Assembly: GCA_007128245.1 (NCBI GenBank)
Contig: SKXU01000029.1
Location: 1 to 14,131, forward strand
DNA length: 14,131 nucleotides
Reading direction: 5' to 3'
Source of the DNA: Candidatus Woesearchaeota archaeon
GTDB taxonomy: Archaea > Nanobdellota > Nanobdellia > Woesearchaeales > SKIA01
Shown: positions 1 through 5,520 of the stretch, one piece after another
Layout: the number at the start of each line of letters is the position of its first letter
Numbering within the stretch: position 1 is the stretch's first letter
Made by a program: the position numbers and the translations under genes
The notes under the pieces: generated by a model
The model's database searches: none
Told to the model about the DNA's origin: nothing
The model's input: only the letters and a program-made list of their open reading frames with translations

Positions 1-26
1 CCCAGGTTCGAATCCTGGCATCCGCA
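1..26 (+). tRNA. tRNA 3' end (partial, cut by window edge)
   Basis: The first 26 nt are a T arm plus the 3' half of an acceptor stem. Stem CCAGG (2-6) pairs with CCTGG (14-18) around the loop TTCGAAT (7-13); CATCCGC (19-25) is the acceptor 3' strand and A26 the discriminator. No CCA is encoded, so it would be added after transcription, which is common in archaea. The 5' strand, expected to begin GCGGATG, and the anticodon lie outside the window. A GCGG start with discriminator A would suit tRNA-Leu, but identity cannot be read from this fragment. Confidence 0.88.
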
Positions 27-36
27 TATTTTTTTG
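27..36 (+). terminator. poly-T terminator after tRNA
   Basis: A run of seven T (29-35) directly follows the mature tRNA end. Archaeal RNA polymerase commonly terminates at such U-tracts without a hairpin. It also separates the tRNA from the convergent DUF2283 gene, whose stop codon is only a few bases further on. Confidence 0.55.
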
Positions 37-39
37 GCT

Positions 40-240
40 TTATGCGGTTTGTTCTGCAGAAATCTCTTTGATGAGGTCTGGATTGTTTTCTGTCACGAAA
101 AGAAGTTCTATACCTATAATTTGTCCTTTGTTATCGTAGTCGAGTATCGTGTTCGTATCAACTTTTTTTTTTTTTTTTTCTTCTGCTTGACGCAAGGTGA
201 TGTATACTGCATCTGCTTTGTTATCATATTGTAGTTTCAT
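40..240 (-). CDS. DUF2283 (YuzE-like) small protein, last gene of carotenoid operon
   Basis: This 66-aa protein matches the DUF2283 pattern: an N-terminal MKLQYDNKADAVYI segment and then an ILDYDNKGQIIGIEL segment, the two strand-rich halves typical of these small proteins of unknown biochemical function. The family is often near toxin-antitoxin or stress genes. The start is the ATG at 240, which overlaps the cruF stop as ATGA, so the gene is probably translated by coupling. The frame stays open far upstream inside cruF, but that extension is rich in R/H/T and has no recognisable domain. The middle of the gene is a 17-nt homopolymer (T163-T179 on the plus strand) encoding five Lys. The spacing between the two family motifs looks normal, so the printed length appears to be in frame. 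Its role with carotenoid genes is unknown. Confidence 0.85.
   Translation of the reverse strand: MKLQYDNKADAVYITLRQAEEKKKKKVDTNTILDYDNKGQIIGIELLFVTENNPDLIKEISAEQTA
163..179. repeat. 17-nt T/A homopolymer inside a coding region
   Basis: Seventeen consecutive T on the plus strand give a poly-A tract in the DUF2283 coding strand, read as the last two bases of a GAA codon plus five AAA codons. One base gained or lost would shift the frame for the C-terminal half of the protein. It is a possible slippage site and also a likely place for a sequencing error. Confidence 0.95.
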
Positions 241-983
241 TTTTTCACGTGGTGGTAGCGGTGGTACGCGATCACAGAAAGTATTGCTCCGAGTGCTGCG
301 GGTATCATCAGGCCCAGGCCTGCGTTCACGCCTGTCCAGTATGCGAGGATGAGTTGAAAGCTTTGTGTTACGCGGATATCGGGTTTTGGCACGATGAATG
401 TGAGTTTGACTCCTGCAAGGAATCCTATGAGTGCCCATCCTACGAAATTGATTGCGGGCACTCCGTAGTACAGTCCTGGTTGCTCCCACAACCATAATCC
501 TAGCGTGGTTGCTGCGGGGTCGAGCACGAGGTCTGCGAGCACGAGGACTGCTGCGGTGGTTGCTCCGAGGATGAATCGTTGTGTGATGCTCCAGGTGTGC
601 GTATGTTTTTTCTTGTTGTAGTGTGGGTGTAGCGTGCTGTTTGCTACAAAGCCCCACGCGCCTAGTGCGAGGGCAAAAAAGCTCAAGGGAGTTGCGAGTG
701 GGACTGCGATAAGTGTTGTTCCCAGCAGGTTTGAGTAGGTAAAGCCGCTGTACGGCACTCCTGTGGCTACTGCGATTTCTTCTATTACGAGCGCGAAGAG
801 TGCGAGCGCCACGAAGGCTGCTATCGTGGTTTTTGTGTTTGTGGTGTTGTAGAGTGCGATGAGTGCTGGTAGCGCAAATAGGAGTGTTGCGATAAATGGT
901 ACGAGCAGCACGGGTGTTGCCATGACGTTGCTTGCGATGACTCCGAGGATGAACAGTGCAAGCAGGGTGAATCGGTTTATCAT
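237..983 (-). CDS. cruF: CruF-like C50 carotenoid hydratase (DUF422 family)
   Basis: This 248-aa polytopic membrane protein belongs to the CruF/DUF422 carotenoid biosynthesis family. In haloarchaea CruF adds water to the end groups of bisanhydrobacterioruberin to give bacterioruberin. Hydrophobic helices run through most of the length. The family signature is at about 151-185: DLVLDP (151-156), the TLGLWLWEQPG stretch, then YYGVPAINFVGW. An acidic IEE (67-69) lies in an earlier helix followed by GVPYSGFTY. The start ATG overlaps the stop of the UbiA gene by 4 nt (ATGA), and its own stop overlaps the DUF2283 start in the same way. Family membership is clear; hydration of C50 intermediates is inferred from the neighbouring lycopene elongase. 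Confidence 0.93.
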   Translation of the reverse strand: MINRFTLLALFILGVIASNVMATPVLLVPFIATLLFALPALIALYNTTNTKTTIAAFVALALFALVIEEIAVATGVPYSGFTYSNLLGTTLIAVPLATPLSFFALALGAWGFVANSTLHPHYNKKKHTHTWSITQRFILGATTAAVLVLADLVLDPAATTLGLWLWEQPGLYYGVPAINFVGWALIGFLAGVKLTFIVPKPDIRVTQSFQLILAYWTGVNAGLGLMIPAALGAILSVIAYHRYHHVKK

Positions 984-1798
984 AGCAAGAGCACTCCCCA
1001 GAATAAAATAAATCCTGTGGTTGCATTGATGTATGGGTATTTCCAGTACATCTTCTCTACGTCAAGGTGTTTTATGAGGATGATGAGTGCGAGTGCGGGG
1101 TAGATGAGTGCTGCTAAGAAGATGATTGGGTGCGTGTAGACGCCTGCTAGGATTGCTGTTATCGTCCATAGCGCCGCACACAACACTAAGGATTGGTTTC
1201 TTCCTATGATTACTGCTGTGGTGGCAAGGCCTGCTTTTTTATCTGGTTGTATATCAGGTATTGCGCTGTACAGGTGCATCGCCCAGCTCCACGTCCACCC
1301 AGCAAGTACTGCCCACACGGGCGCGTGCGTTCCGGTGATGAGCGCGTATCCTGCGAGTCCTGGCATGATGTAGAGGATGTTACTTGCGGAGTCAATAAAT
1401 GGTCTTTTCTTAAATCGTGTTGGGGGGATGCTGTACGCTGCTCCGAGCACGAGGTACAGTACTGTGTACATGAGTGCGATGGGGTGCTGTGTTGCTGCCA
1501 GGAGGATTCCTGCGAGTGCGCTTGCTGCTACTGCGATGGTGAGTGTGCGCGTTTCTTTTTGTCTTAGACGGTGTTCTTTATCGCTTTTTTTCTTGTTGTA
1601 GCGGTCTGTGTCGCGGTCTGCAAGATCGTTTATTCCGTACAAGAAGATGTTTGCTGGAAATAAAAAGTAGAGTAATCCCACAAAAAACGGGATGCTTAGC
1701 AGGTGTTGTGGCTCGCTCACAGCGGCTGCTGCTCCTACCATGAATGGTCCTGCGGTGTACAACCAAAAGCGTGGCCTACTTATTTTTATCAGCTTCAT
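980..1798 (-). CDS. lyeJ: UbiA-family prenyltransferase, probable lycopene elongase
   Basis: This 272-aa integral membrane prenyltransferase has both aspartate motifs of the UbiA superfamily: NDxxDxxxD at residues 57-65 and a DxxxD at 182-186 in PDIQPD, which bind the Mg-diphosphate of the prenyl donor. About eight hydrophobic helices fill the rest. UbiA proteins also make menaquinone, heme O and archaeal ether lipids (DGGGP synthase). The position between GGPP synthase and cruF in a phytoene synthase/desaturase operon argues instead for a LyeJ-type lycopene elongase, which adds C5 units to both ends of lycopene on the way to C50 bacterioruberin. The start and stop both form ATGA overlaps with neighbours. 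The family is certain; the exact substrate is inferred from context. Confidence 0.9.
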   Translation of the reverse strand: MKLIKISRPRFWLYTAGPFMVGAAAAVSEPQHLLSIPFFVGLLYFLFPANIFLYGINDLADRDTDRYNKKKSDKEHRLRQKETRTLTIAVAASALAGILLAATQHPIALMYTVLYLVLGAAYSIPPTRFKKRPFIDSASNILYIMPGLAGYALITGTHAPVWAVLAGWTWSWAMHLYSAIPDIQPDKKAGLATTAVIIGRNQSLVLCAALWTITAILAGVYTHPIIFLAALIYPALALIILIKHLDVEKMYWKYPYINATTGFILFWGVLLL

Positions 1799-2799
1799 TT
1801 TTGTCTTTCGCCGCAGTACGCAAGGACTTCTTTAAGGAATGTTTTGTGCTGCGCGCTGAGGTTGATTTGCTCAATGAGTGCGCGCGCTTGTTCTTCGTGT
1901 ACGCGGTGAATGTCTTTTGCTGCGTTGCGCGCACCGCTTTGTGTGATGAGCTCTTGTATGTGCGCAATGTCTTCTTCGGAGGGGTTTTTGAGTGTTTCTT
2001 GTAGCTGGGTGTATGCTTCTTTGTCCATGCGTTCTTTGAGGAGTGCGATGTATATGGTTTGTTTTCCTTGTCGCAGGTCTGATCCTTGTGGTTTGCCCGT
2101 GATTTCTGGTTTGCCAAAGAGTCCTAGTTCGTCGTCTCGCAGCTGATACACTATTCCTGCGTGCACTCCTATTTCGTAGAGCGCATCTGCTAGGTCTTCT
2201 TGGTTTGCCAGCATTGCTCCTATCCATAGTGGCAGGCCGATTGAGTAGCGCGCGGTTTTGTTCGTGTAGCACGTGAGGATATCGTCTGTGTGTATGGGTG
2301 CGTATTCGTTTGTTACATCAGTCATCTGTGCCACTCCTACGAGTGCGAATATGCGTGCTGCTCGGTGGATGATGCGCGAGTCAAGCATGCTCAAGCCCAG
2401 AAAGTATGCGATGTCTGCTTCGCAGATCGCAAGGCTTTGTCCTGTGTGTTTCGGGTTTGGGTGGTGCGTGTTGAGTTGTGCGTAGTGCATGTGTGATGAT
2501 GGCATGTTGCGTCTTGTGTCGTCTTCATCCATAATGTCGTCGTGTATGAGAAGTCCTGCGTGTATGAGTTCTAGCCCTGCTGCTGTTTTGAGCACGTGTT
2601 CTGGCAGGTCTGTTTCAAAGAAGTTGTATGCTGCGCACACAAGGCTTGCACGCACTCCTTTTCCTTGGGTGCAAAAGCGTGCGAGGCGCTGCTGCACTTC
2701 GTGTCCCCACGCTCCTGCTTCTTGTAGTCGTGCTTGGGAGAGCTTTTGTGTGATGTGCGTGTTGATGGGTTCTTGGTAGTGTGTGAGTGTTTCTTTCAT
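1795..2799 (-). CDS. Geranylgeranyl diphosphate synthase (trans-polyprenyl synthase)
   Basis: This 334-aa all-helical polyprenyl synthase condenses IPP with allylic diphosphates, most likely to C20 GGPP for CrtB. The first Asp-rich motif is HDDIMDEDDTRR (DDxxD at 87-91, followed by the Arg pair). The second is YQLRDDELGLFGKPEITGKP (D222, D223), where the usual third Asp is replaced so the motif reads DDELG. The following DLRQGKQT (241-248) is the normal lysine-containing segment. DDxLGxFG followed by TGKPxGxDL is a subtype I associate with actinobacterial enzymes more than with typical archaeal ones. Gly at -5 from the first motif (G82) is small, so chain length cannot be fixed by eye. It sits between crtB and lyeJ with 4-nt overlaps on both sides, which supports a dedicated carotenoid precursor role. 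Confidence 0.93.
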   Translation of the reverse strand: MKETLTHYQEPINTHITQKLSQARLQEAGAWGHEVQQRLARFCTQGKGVRASLVCAAYNFFETDLPEHVLKTAAGLELIHAGLLIHDDIMDEDDTRRNMPSSHMHYAQLNTHHPNPKHTGQSLAICEADIAYFLGLSMLDSRIIHRAARIFALVGVAQMTDVTNEYAPIHTDDILTCYTNKTARYSIGLPLWIGAMLANQEDLADALYEIGVHAGIVYQLRDDELGLFGKPEITGKPQGSDLRQGKQTIYIALLKERMDKEAYTQLQETLKNPSEEDIAHIQELITQSGARNAAKDIHRVHEEQARALIEQINLSAQHKTFLKEVLAYCGERQK

Positions 2800-3602
2800 A
2801 GGGTATTTTTCAGTCCTGTGCTGATGATGCGTGCTTTGCTTGGCTTAACTTTCTTCTTGTATATAATAAATGGGTTTTCAAAGATTTGTTGTGCAGTCCA
2901 CCGGTACATATCGGCGGCGGTCTGTATGGCTACGCGGTAGCGTTTGGGAATGTACGTAAATCCTTCTCTTGCTTTATCATCCCATTCTTGGTAGCGCACG
3001 ATTTCTGCGCGTATAAGGTTTGTGAATGCTTCTGGGTGCGCTGTTGCTTCTTCGTATCGTAGGTTTTTGAGTCCGTGTTTTTTGAGGATGCTTGTGGGGA
3101 TGTATTGTCTTCCGAGCTGGTTGTCTTCGTTGATGTCTCGTAGAAAGTTGATGTATTGCATCGCTCTACCTAATAGCTGTGCTTGTTTGGCGCTTTTTTT
3201 GGGTAGCTCGAGGATGTTACTGATCATTAGACCGATTACTTCTGCTGATCCGTGCATATACTTTTTTGTTTCTGTGAGTGTGCGGTGTGGTTTCGGGTTG
3301 AGATCGTGCTTCATTGCCGCAAGAAAGCTGTCAATCCATGCTTGCTTGAATCGCTTTCTTTTTTGGAGTAAGACAAAATCATGGATGATTTCGTTGTGGC
3401 TGTGGTGTCCTTTGAGTGCTTTTCTGTATGTTTGCTCAAACAGCGTGAAGGCTTCTTCTTGTTGTGGCACGCTGTCTACGTAGTCGTCAGCTACGCGCAC
3501 GAACGCGTAGAGGATGGTGATGTCTTCTTGTACGCGTTTGGGAAAGAAGGTGGTTGCGTAGTAGTATGTTTTGCTTGCTTGTTTGAAGAGCTGTTTTTTC
3601 AT
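2796..3602 (-). CDS. crtB: Phytoene synthase (squalene/phytoene synthase family)
   Basis: This 268-aa protein joins two GGPP head to head to give phytoene. It has the two catalytic Asp-rich motifs of the family: VADDYVD (DxxxD at 39-43) and RDINEDNQLGRQYIP (DxxxD at 156-160). The ALPNAQ-type region corresponds here to LLGRAMQYINFLRD. The Tyr-rich N-terminus, with SKTYYYATTFFP, is usual for the family, and the length is close to normal for short archaeal/bacterial CrtB. The ATG at 3602 overlaps the crtI stop as ATGA, and its own stop overlaps the GGPP synthase start. Phytoene rather than squalene synthase is favoured by the adjacent crtI. Confidence 0.95.
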   Translation of the reverse strand: MKKQLFKQASKTYYYATTFFPKRVQEDITILYAFVRVADDYVDSVPQQEEAFTLFEQTYRKALKGHHSHNEIIHDFVLLQKRKRFKQAWIDSFLAAMKHDLNPKPHRTLTETKKYMHGSAEVIGLMISNILELPKKSAKQAQLLGRAMQYINFLRDINEDNQLGRQYIPTSILKKHGLKNLRYEEATAHPEAFTNLIRAEIVRYQEWDDKAREGFTYIPKRYRVAIQTAADMYRWTAQQIFENPFIIYKKKVKPSKARIISTGLKNTL

Positions 3603-5035
3603 TTGATAAGCTGCGCTGCTATTTCTCCGCTGATAACAGTCATGGGAACCCCAATTCCTGGGTGGGTGTATTGTCCTGCGTAGTACAGGTTTTTAATCTT
3701 TGGTGATTGTTGTCTTGGGCGAAAGCTTGCTGTTTGCAAGAGTGTGTGCGCAAGTCCGAGCGCGGTTCCTTTGTAGGCATTAAAGTGTTCTGAGAAGTAG
3801 CTGTGCGCATGTACTTCTTGGTGCGTAATGTTTCCTTTAATGGGCGCGTGCTTGTCAAGGTGGTCGATAATCTGTTGTGCGTACGCGTCTTTGTCTGTGT
3901 CGTCAAGGTCTGCTGCTACTGGCACGAGGATGAAGAGTGTCTCGCATCCTTTTGGAGCGACTGTGGGGTCTGAGTGGCTTGGTTTGCACACGTAATAGCT
4001 TGGGTTGTCTGGCCAGTCGGGGTTGTCAAAGATGTTTGCGAAGTGGCGCTGCCAGTCCGTTGCGAAAAAGAGGTTGTGGTGGTCGAGTTCTGGCACTTTT
4101 TTGTTTATTCCGAGGGTGATGATAAGTCCTGATGGCGCAATAGTTTTTTTTGCCCAGTAGTTTTCGTTGTAGCTCGTGTCTTTTTTTGTGAGCAGTTGTG
4201 TTTCGACGTGGTGGTAGTCTGCGTTCGCAATCACTGCGTCTGCGGCGTATGTGTCTTTGGTGGTGGTCACACTTACGACTTTTTTGTTTTCTGTGTTGAT
4301 GCGTTGTACTGGTTCGTTGAGACGAATTTTGGCGTTGTGTGCGGTTGCTTGTTGTGCGATTGCTTTTGCGACTGTTTGCATGCCTCCTTCTGGGTAATAC
4401 ACTCCGAGGTTGAAATCCACGTGGCTCATCAGGCTGTACAGACTAGGGGTGCGTTTGGGGTCTCCTCCGAGGAAGACGAGGGTGTACAAGAGTATTTTTC
4501 TTGCTTTGTCGCTCGTGAATTCTTTGTTCACGTAGGTTTCCATGCTTTGGTAGAGTTTGAGTTTTGCTCCTTCAATACCGAGTTTGATGTTGAGCATGTC
4601 TGTGTGTTTAAGGTATGGTCGGTAGATAAAGTGCTTCATCGCGGTGTTGTATTGGTATTCTGCTTGTGCGAGGTAGCGCGTAAGTTTTTTTGCTCCGTCA
4701 GGTTCGAGACGGTCAAAGAGCGCGAGATTTTCTTTGAGGTCTGCTGACACGTCTATGGTTTCGTCTTCAAAGAATATTCTGTAGCTGGGGTCTAGGCGTG
4801 TGAGCTTGTAGGGTACTTTTTTGTTAAAGTGCGCAAAGAATCTTTCGAACACTTCTGGCATCATATACCAGCTCGGTCCCAGGTCAAAGCTGTATCCGTC
4901 AACGTGTTTGACGTATGCGCGCCCTCCGATCTGATCGTTTTTTTCTAGGAGGGTGACGTCGTGTCCTTGTTTTGCTGCGAGTGCTGCTGCGGTGAGTCCT
5001 CCAAATCCTGCTCCGATGACGATGATGTGTGCCAT
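3599..5035 (-). CDS. crtI: Phytoene desaturase (CrtI-type)
   Basis: This 478-aa FAD-dependent amine-oxidoreductase-like enzyme desaturates phytoene towards lycopene. The N-terminal Rossmann motif is IGAGFGGL (about 7-14), followed about 20 residues later by the acidic LLEKNDQIGGRA. The C-terminal CrtI signature NLYYAGQYTHPGIGVPM and a following SGEIAAQL segment complete the dinucleotide-binding fold. Length is usual for CrtI. It is the first gene of the operon. A TATA element (5058-5065) sits 26 nt before the ATG, so its mRNA should be leaderless. CrtI, CrtD and related desaturases look alike, so I cannot exclude that this one enzyme also does the later 3,4-desaturation normally assigned to CrtD. 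Confidence 0.95.
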   Translation of the reverse strand: MAHIIVIGAGFGGLTAAALAAKQGHDVTLLEKNDQIGGRAYVKHVDGYSFDLGPSWYMMPEVFERFFAHFNKKVPYKLTRLDPSYRIFFEDETIDVSADLKENLALFDRLEPDGAKKLTRYLAQAEYQYNTAMKHFIYRPYLKHTDMLNIKLGIEGAKLKLYQSMETYVNKEFTSDKARKILLYTLVFLGGDPKRTPSLYSLMSHVDFNLGVYYPEGGMQTVAKAIAQQATAHNAKIRLNEPVQRINTENKKVVSVTTTKDTYAADAVIANADYHHVETQLLTKKDTSYNENYWAKKTIAPSGLIITLGINKKVPELDHHNLFFATDWQRHFANIFDNPDWPDNPSYYVCKPSHSDPTVAPKGCETLFILVPVAADLDDTDKDAYAQQIIDHLDKHAPIKGNITHQEVHAHSYFSEHFNAYKGTALGLAHTLLQTASFRPRQQSPKIKNLYYAGQYTHPGIGVPMTVISGEIAAQLIK

Positions 5036-5055
5036 GTGCGCTACTATTTTGCGTG

Positions 5056-5073
5056 GCTTTATAAAGGGGGTGC
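5056..5073 (-). promoter_or_regulatory. Promoter (TATA) of the carotenoid operon
   Basis: The palindromic TTTATAAA at 5058-5065 is centred about 26.5 nt upstream of the crtI ATG, the distance expected for a leaderless archaeal transcript. It is flanked by a G-run on the plus strand. A similar block recurs at 5110-5131. Confidence 0.75.
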
Positions 5074-5109
5074 TTGAGATGACGTGTGATGATGTATGAT
5101 GTATGGGTT

Positions 5110-5131
5110 GCTTTATTAAGGGAGGGGGTGC
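5110..5131 (-). repeat. Near-copy of the crtI promoter block
   Basis: On the plus strand, GCTTTATTAAGG at 5110-5121 followed by a G-run and GGTGC repeats the arrangement GCTTTATAAAGGGGGTGC at 5056-5073, with a few extra bases in the G-rich part. It could be an old promoter duplication, a second weaker promoter for crtI, or an operator repeat. The function is not known. Confidence 0.5.
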
Positions 5132-5334
5132 GTAAGGGTTGTTAAACAGTTATTTGTCTTTCATTCTTGTTTTTGTTGATTATGGAATCTTTTTTTGACG
5201 TTTAGGAGCGTCAAGACGTGTTGTTGGCTTTGTGGTTTGTGTGTCACTGTGTCGGCACAAAAGCCCATATCATGTCAAAATCAGCTCTGGAGCGCCTGTA
5301 CGCGTATTTTACTGGATTTCGGTTGATTTGTAGT

Positions 5335-5350
5335 GCGAAAACTTTATAAG
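5335..5350 (+). promoter_or_regulatory. BRE and TATA box of the S-layer gene
   Basis: CGAAAA (5336-5341) directly before CTTTATAAG (5342-5350) is a good archaeal BRE plus TATA combination, which suggests a strong promoter. Transcription would start near 5370, giving a 5' leader of about 150 nt, whereas other promoters in the window are placed for leaderless transcripts. Confidence 0.75.
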
Positions 5351-5370
5351 CTGCGTGACATCAGTTAGCT

Positions 5371-5520
5371 ATAACACAGACTCGCCAGTCTGTTGCTATG
5401 CATAGGCATAAATCGCGACCAACACAGCGTGGTCGCAGCGTAAACTGTGCATAGCACAACCGGACATGGTGCAGCAGTACATACAACGTGTGTATTGTTG
5501 AACATGGAGGTGTTAAGATA
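5371..5520 (+). promoter_or_regulatory. Long structured 5' leader of the S-layer mRNA
   Basis: Two nearby stems are clear. Hairpin 1 is ACAGACT (5376-5382) with AGTCTGT (5387-5393), loop CGCC. Immediately after it a 12-bp outer stem pairs 5394-5405 with 5445-5456, eleven Watson-Crick pairs and one G-U. It encloses a 7-bp inner hairpin, 5415-5421 with 5430-5436. A weaker stem, ATACA (5481-5485) with TGTAT (5491-5495), lies just before the ribosome binding site GGAGGTG (5506-5512), which is about 8 nt from the ATG. The structure could stabilise the mRNA or control translation. It matches no riboswitch class I recognise. Confidence 0.6.

Larger units (their letters stand above)
5036..5520. other. 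Divergent intergenic region between crtI and the S-layer gene
   Basis: About 485 bp without a convincing gene. The crtI side holds two TATA/G-run blocks and a short GATGTAT direct repeat (about 5090-5105). The middle holds a T-run (5190-5196) running into a small inverted repeat, TTGACG (5195-5200) with CGTCAA (5209-5214); its role is unknown. The right third holds the S-layer promoter and a long structured leader. Short Cys-rich frames on the minus strand here are shadows. Confidence 0.7.

Noticed and set aside
40..1026. A 328-aa reading frame extending DUF2283 upstream through cruF
   Set aside because: The upstream part overlaps cruF in another frame and is R/H/T-rich without a domain; only the last 66 residues match DUF2283, with a proper ATGA start at 240.
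4196..4747. 183-aa plus-strand frame opposite crtI
   Set aside because: It is antisense to the well-supported crtI gene and has a V/F/C-rich composition typical of shadow frames.
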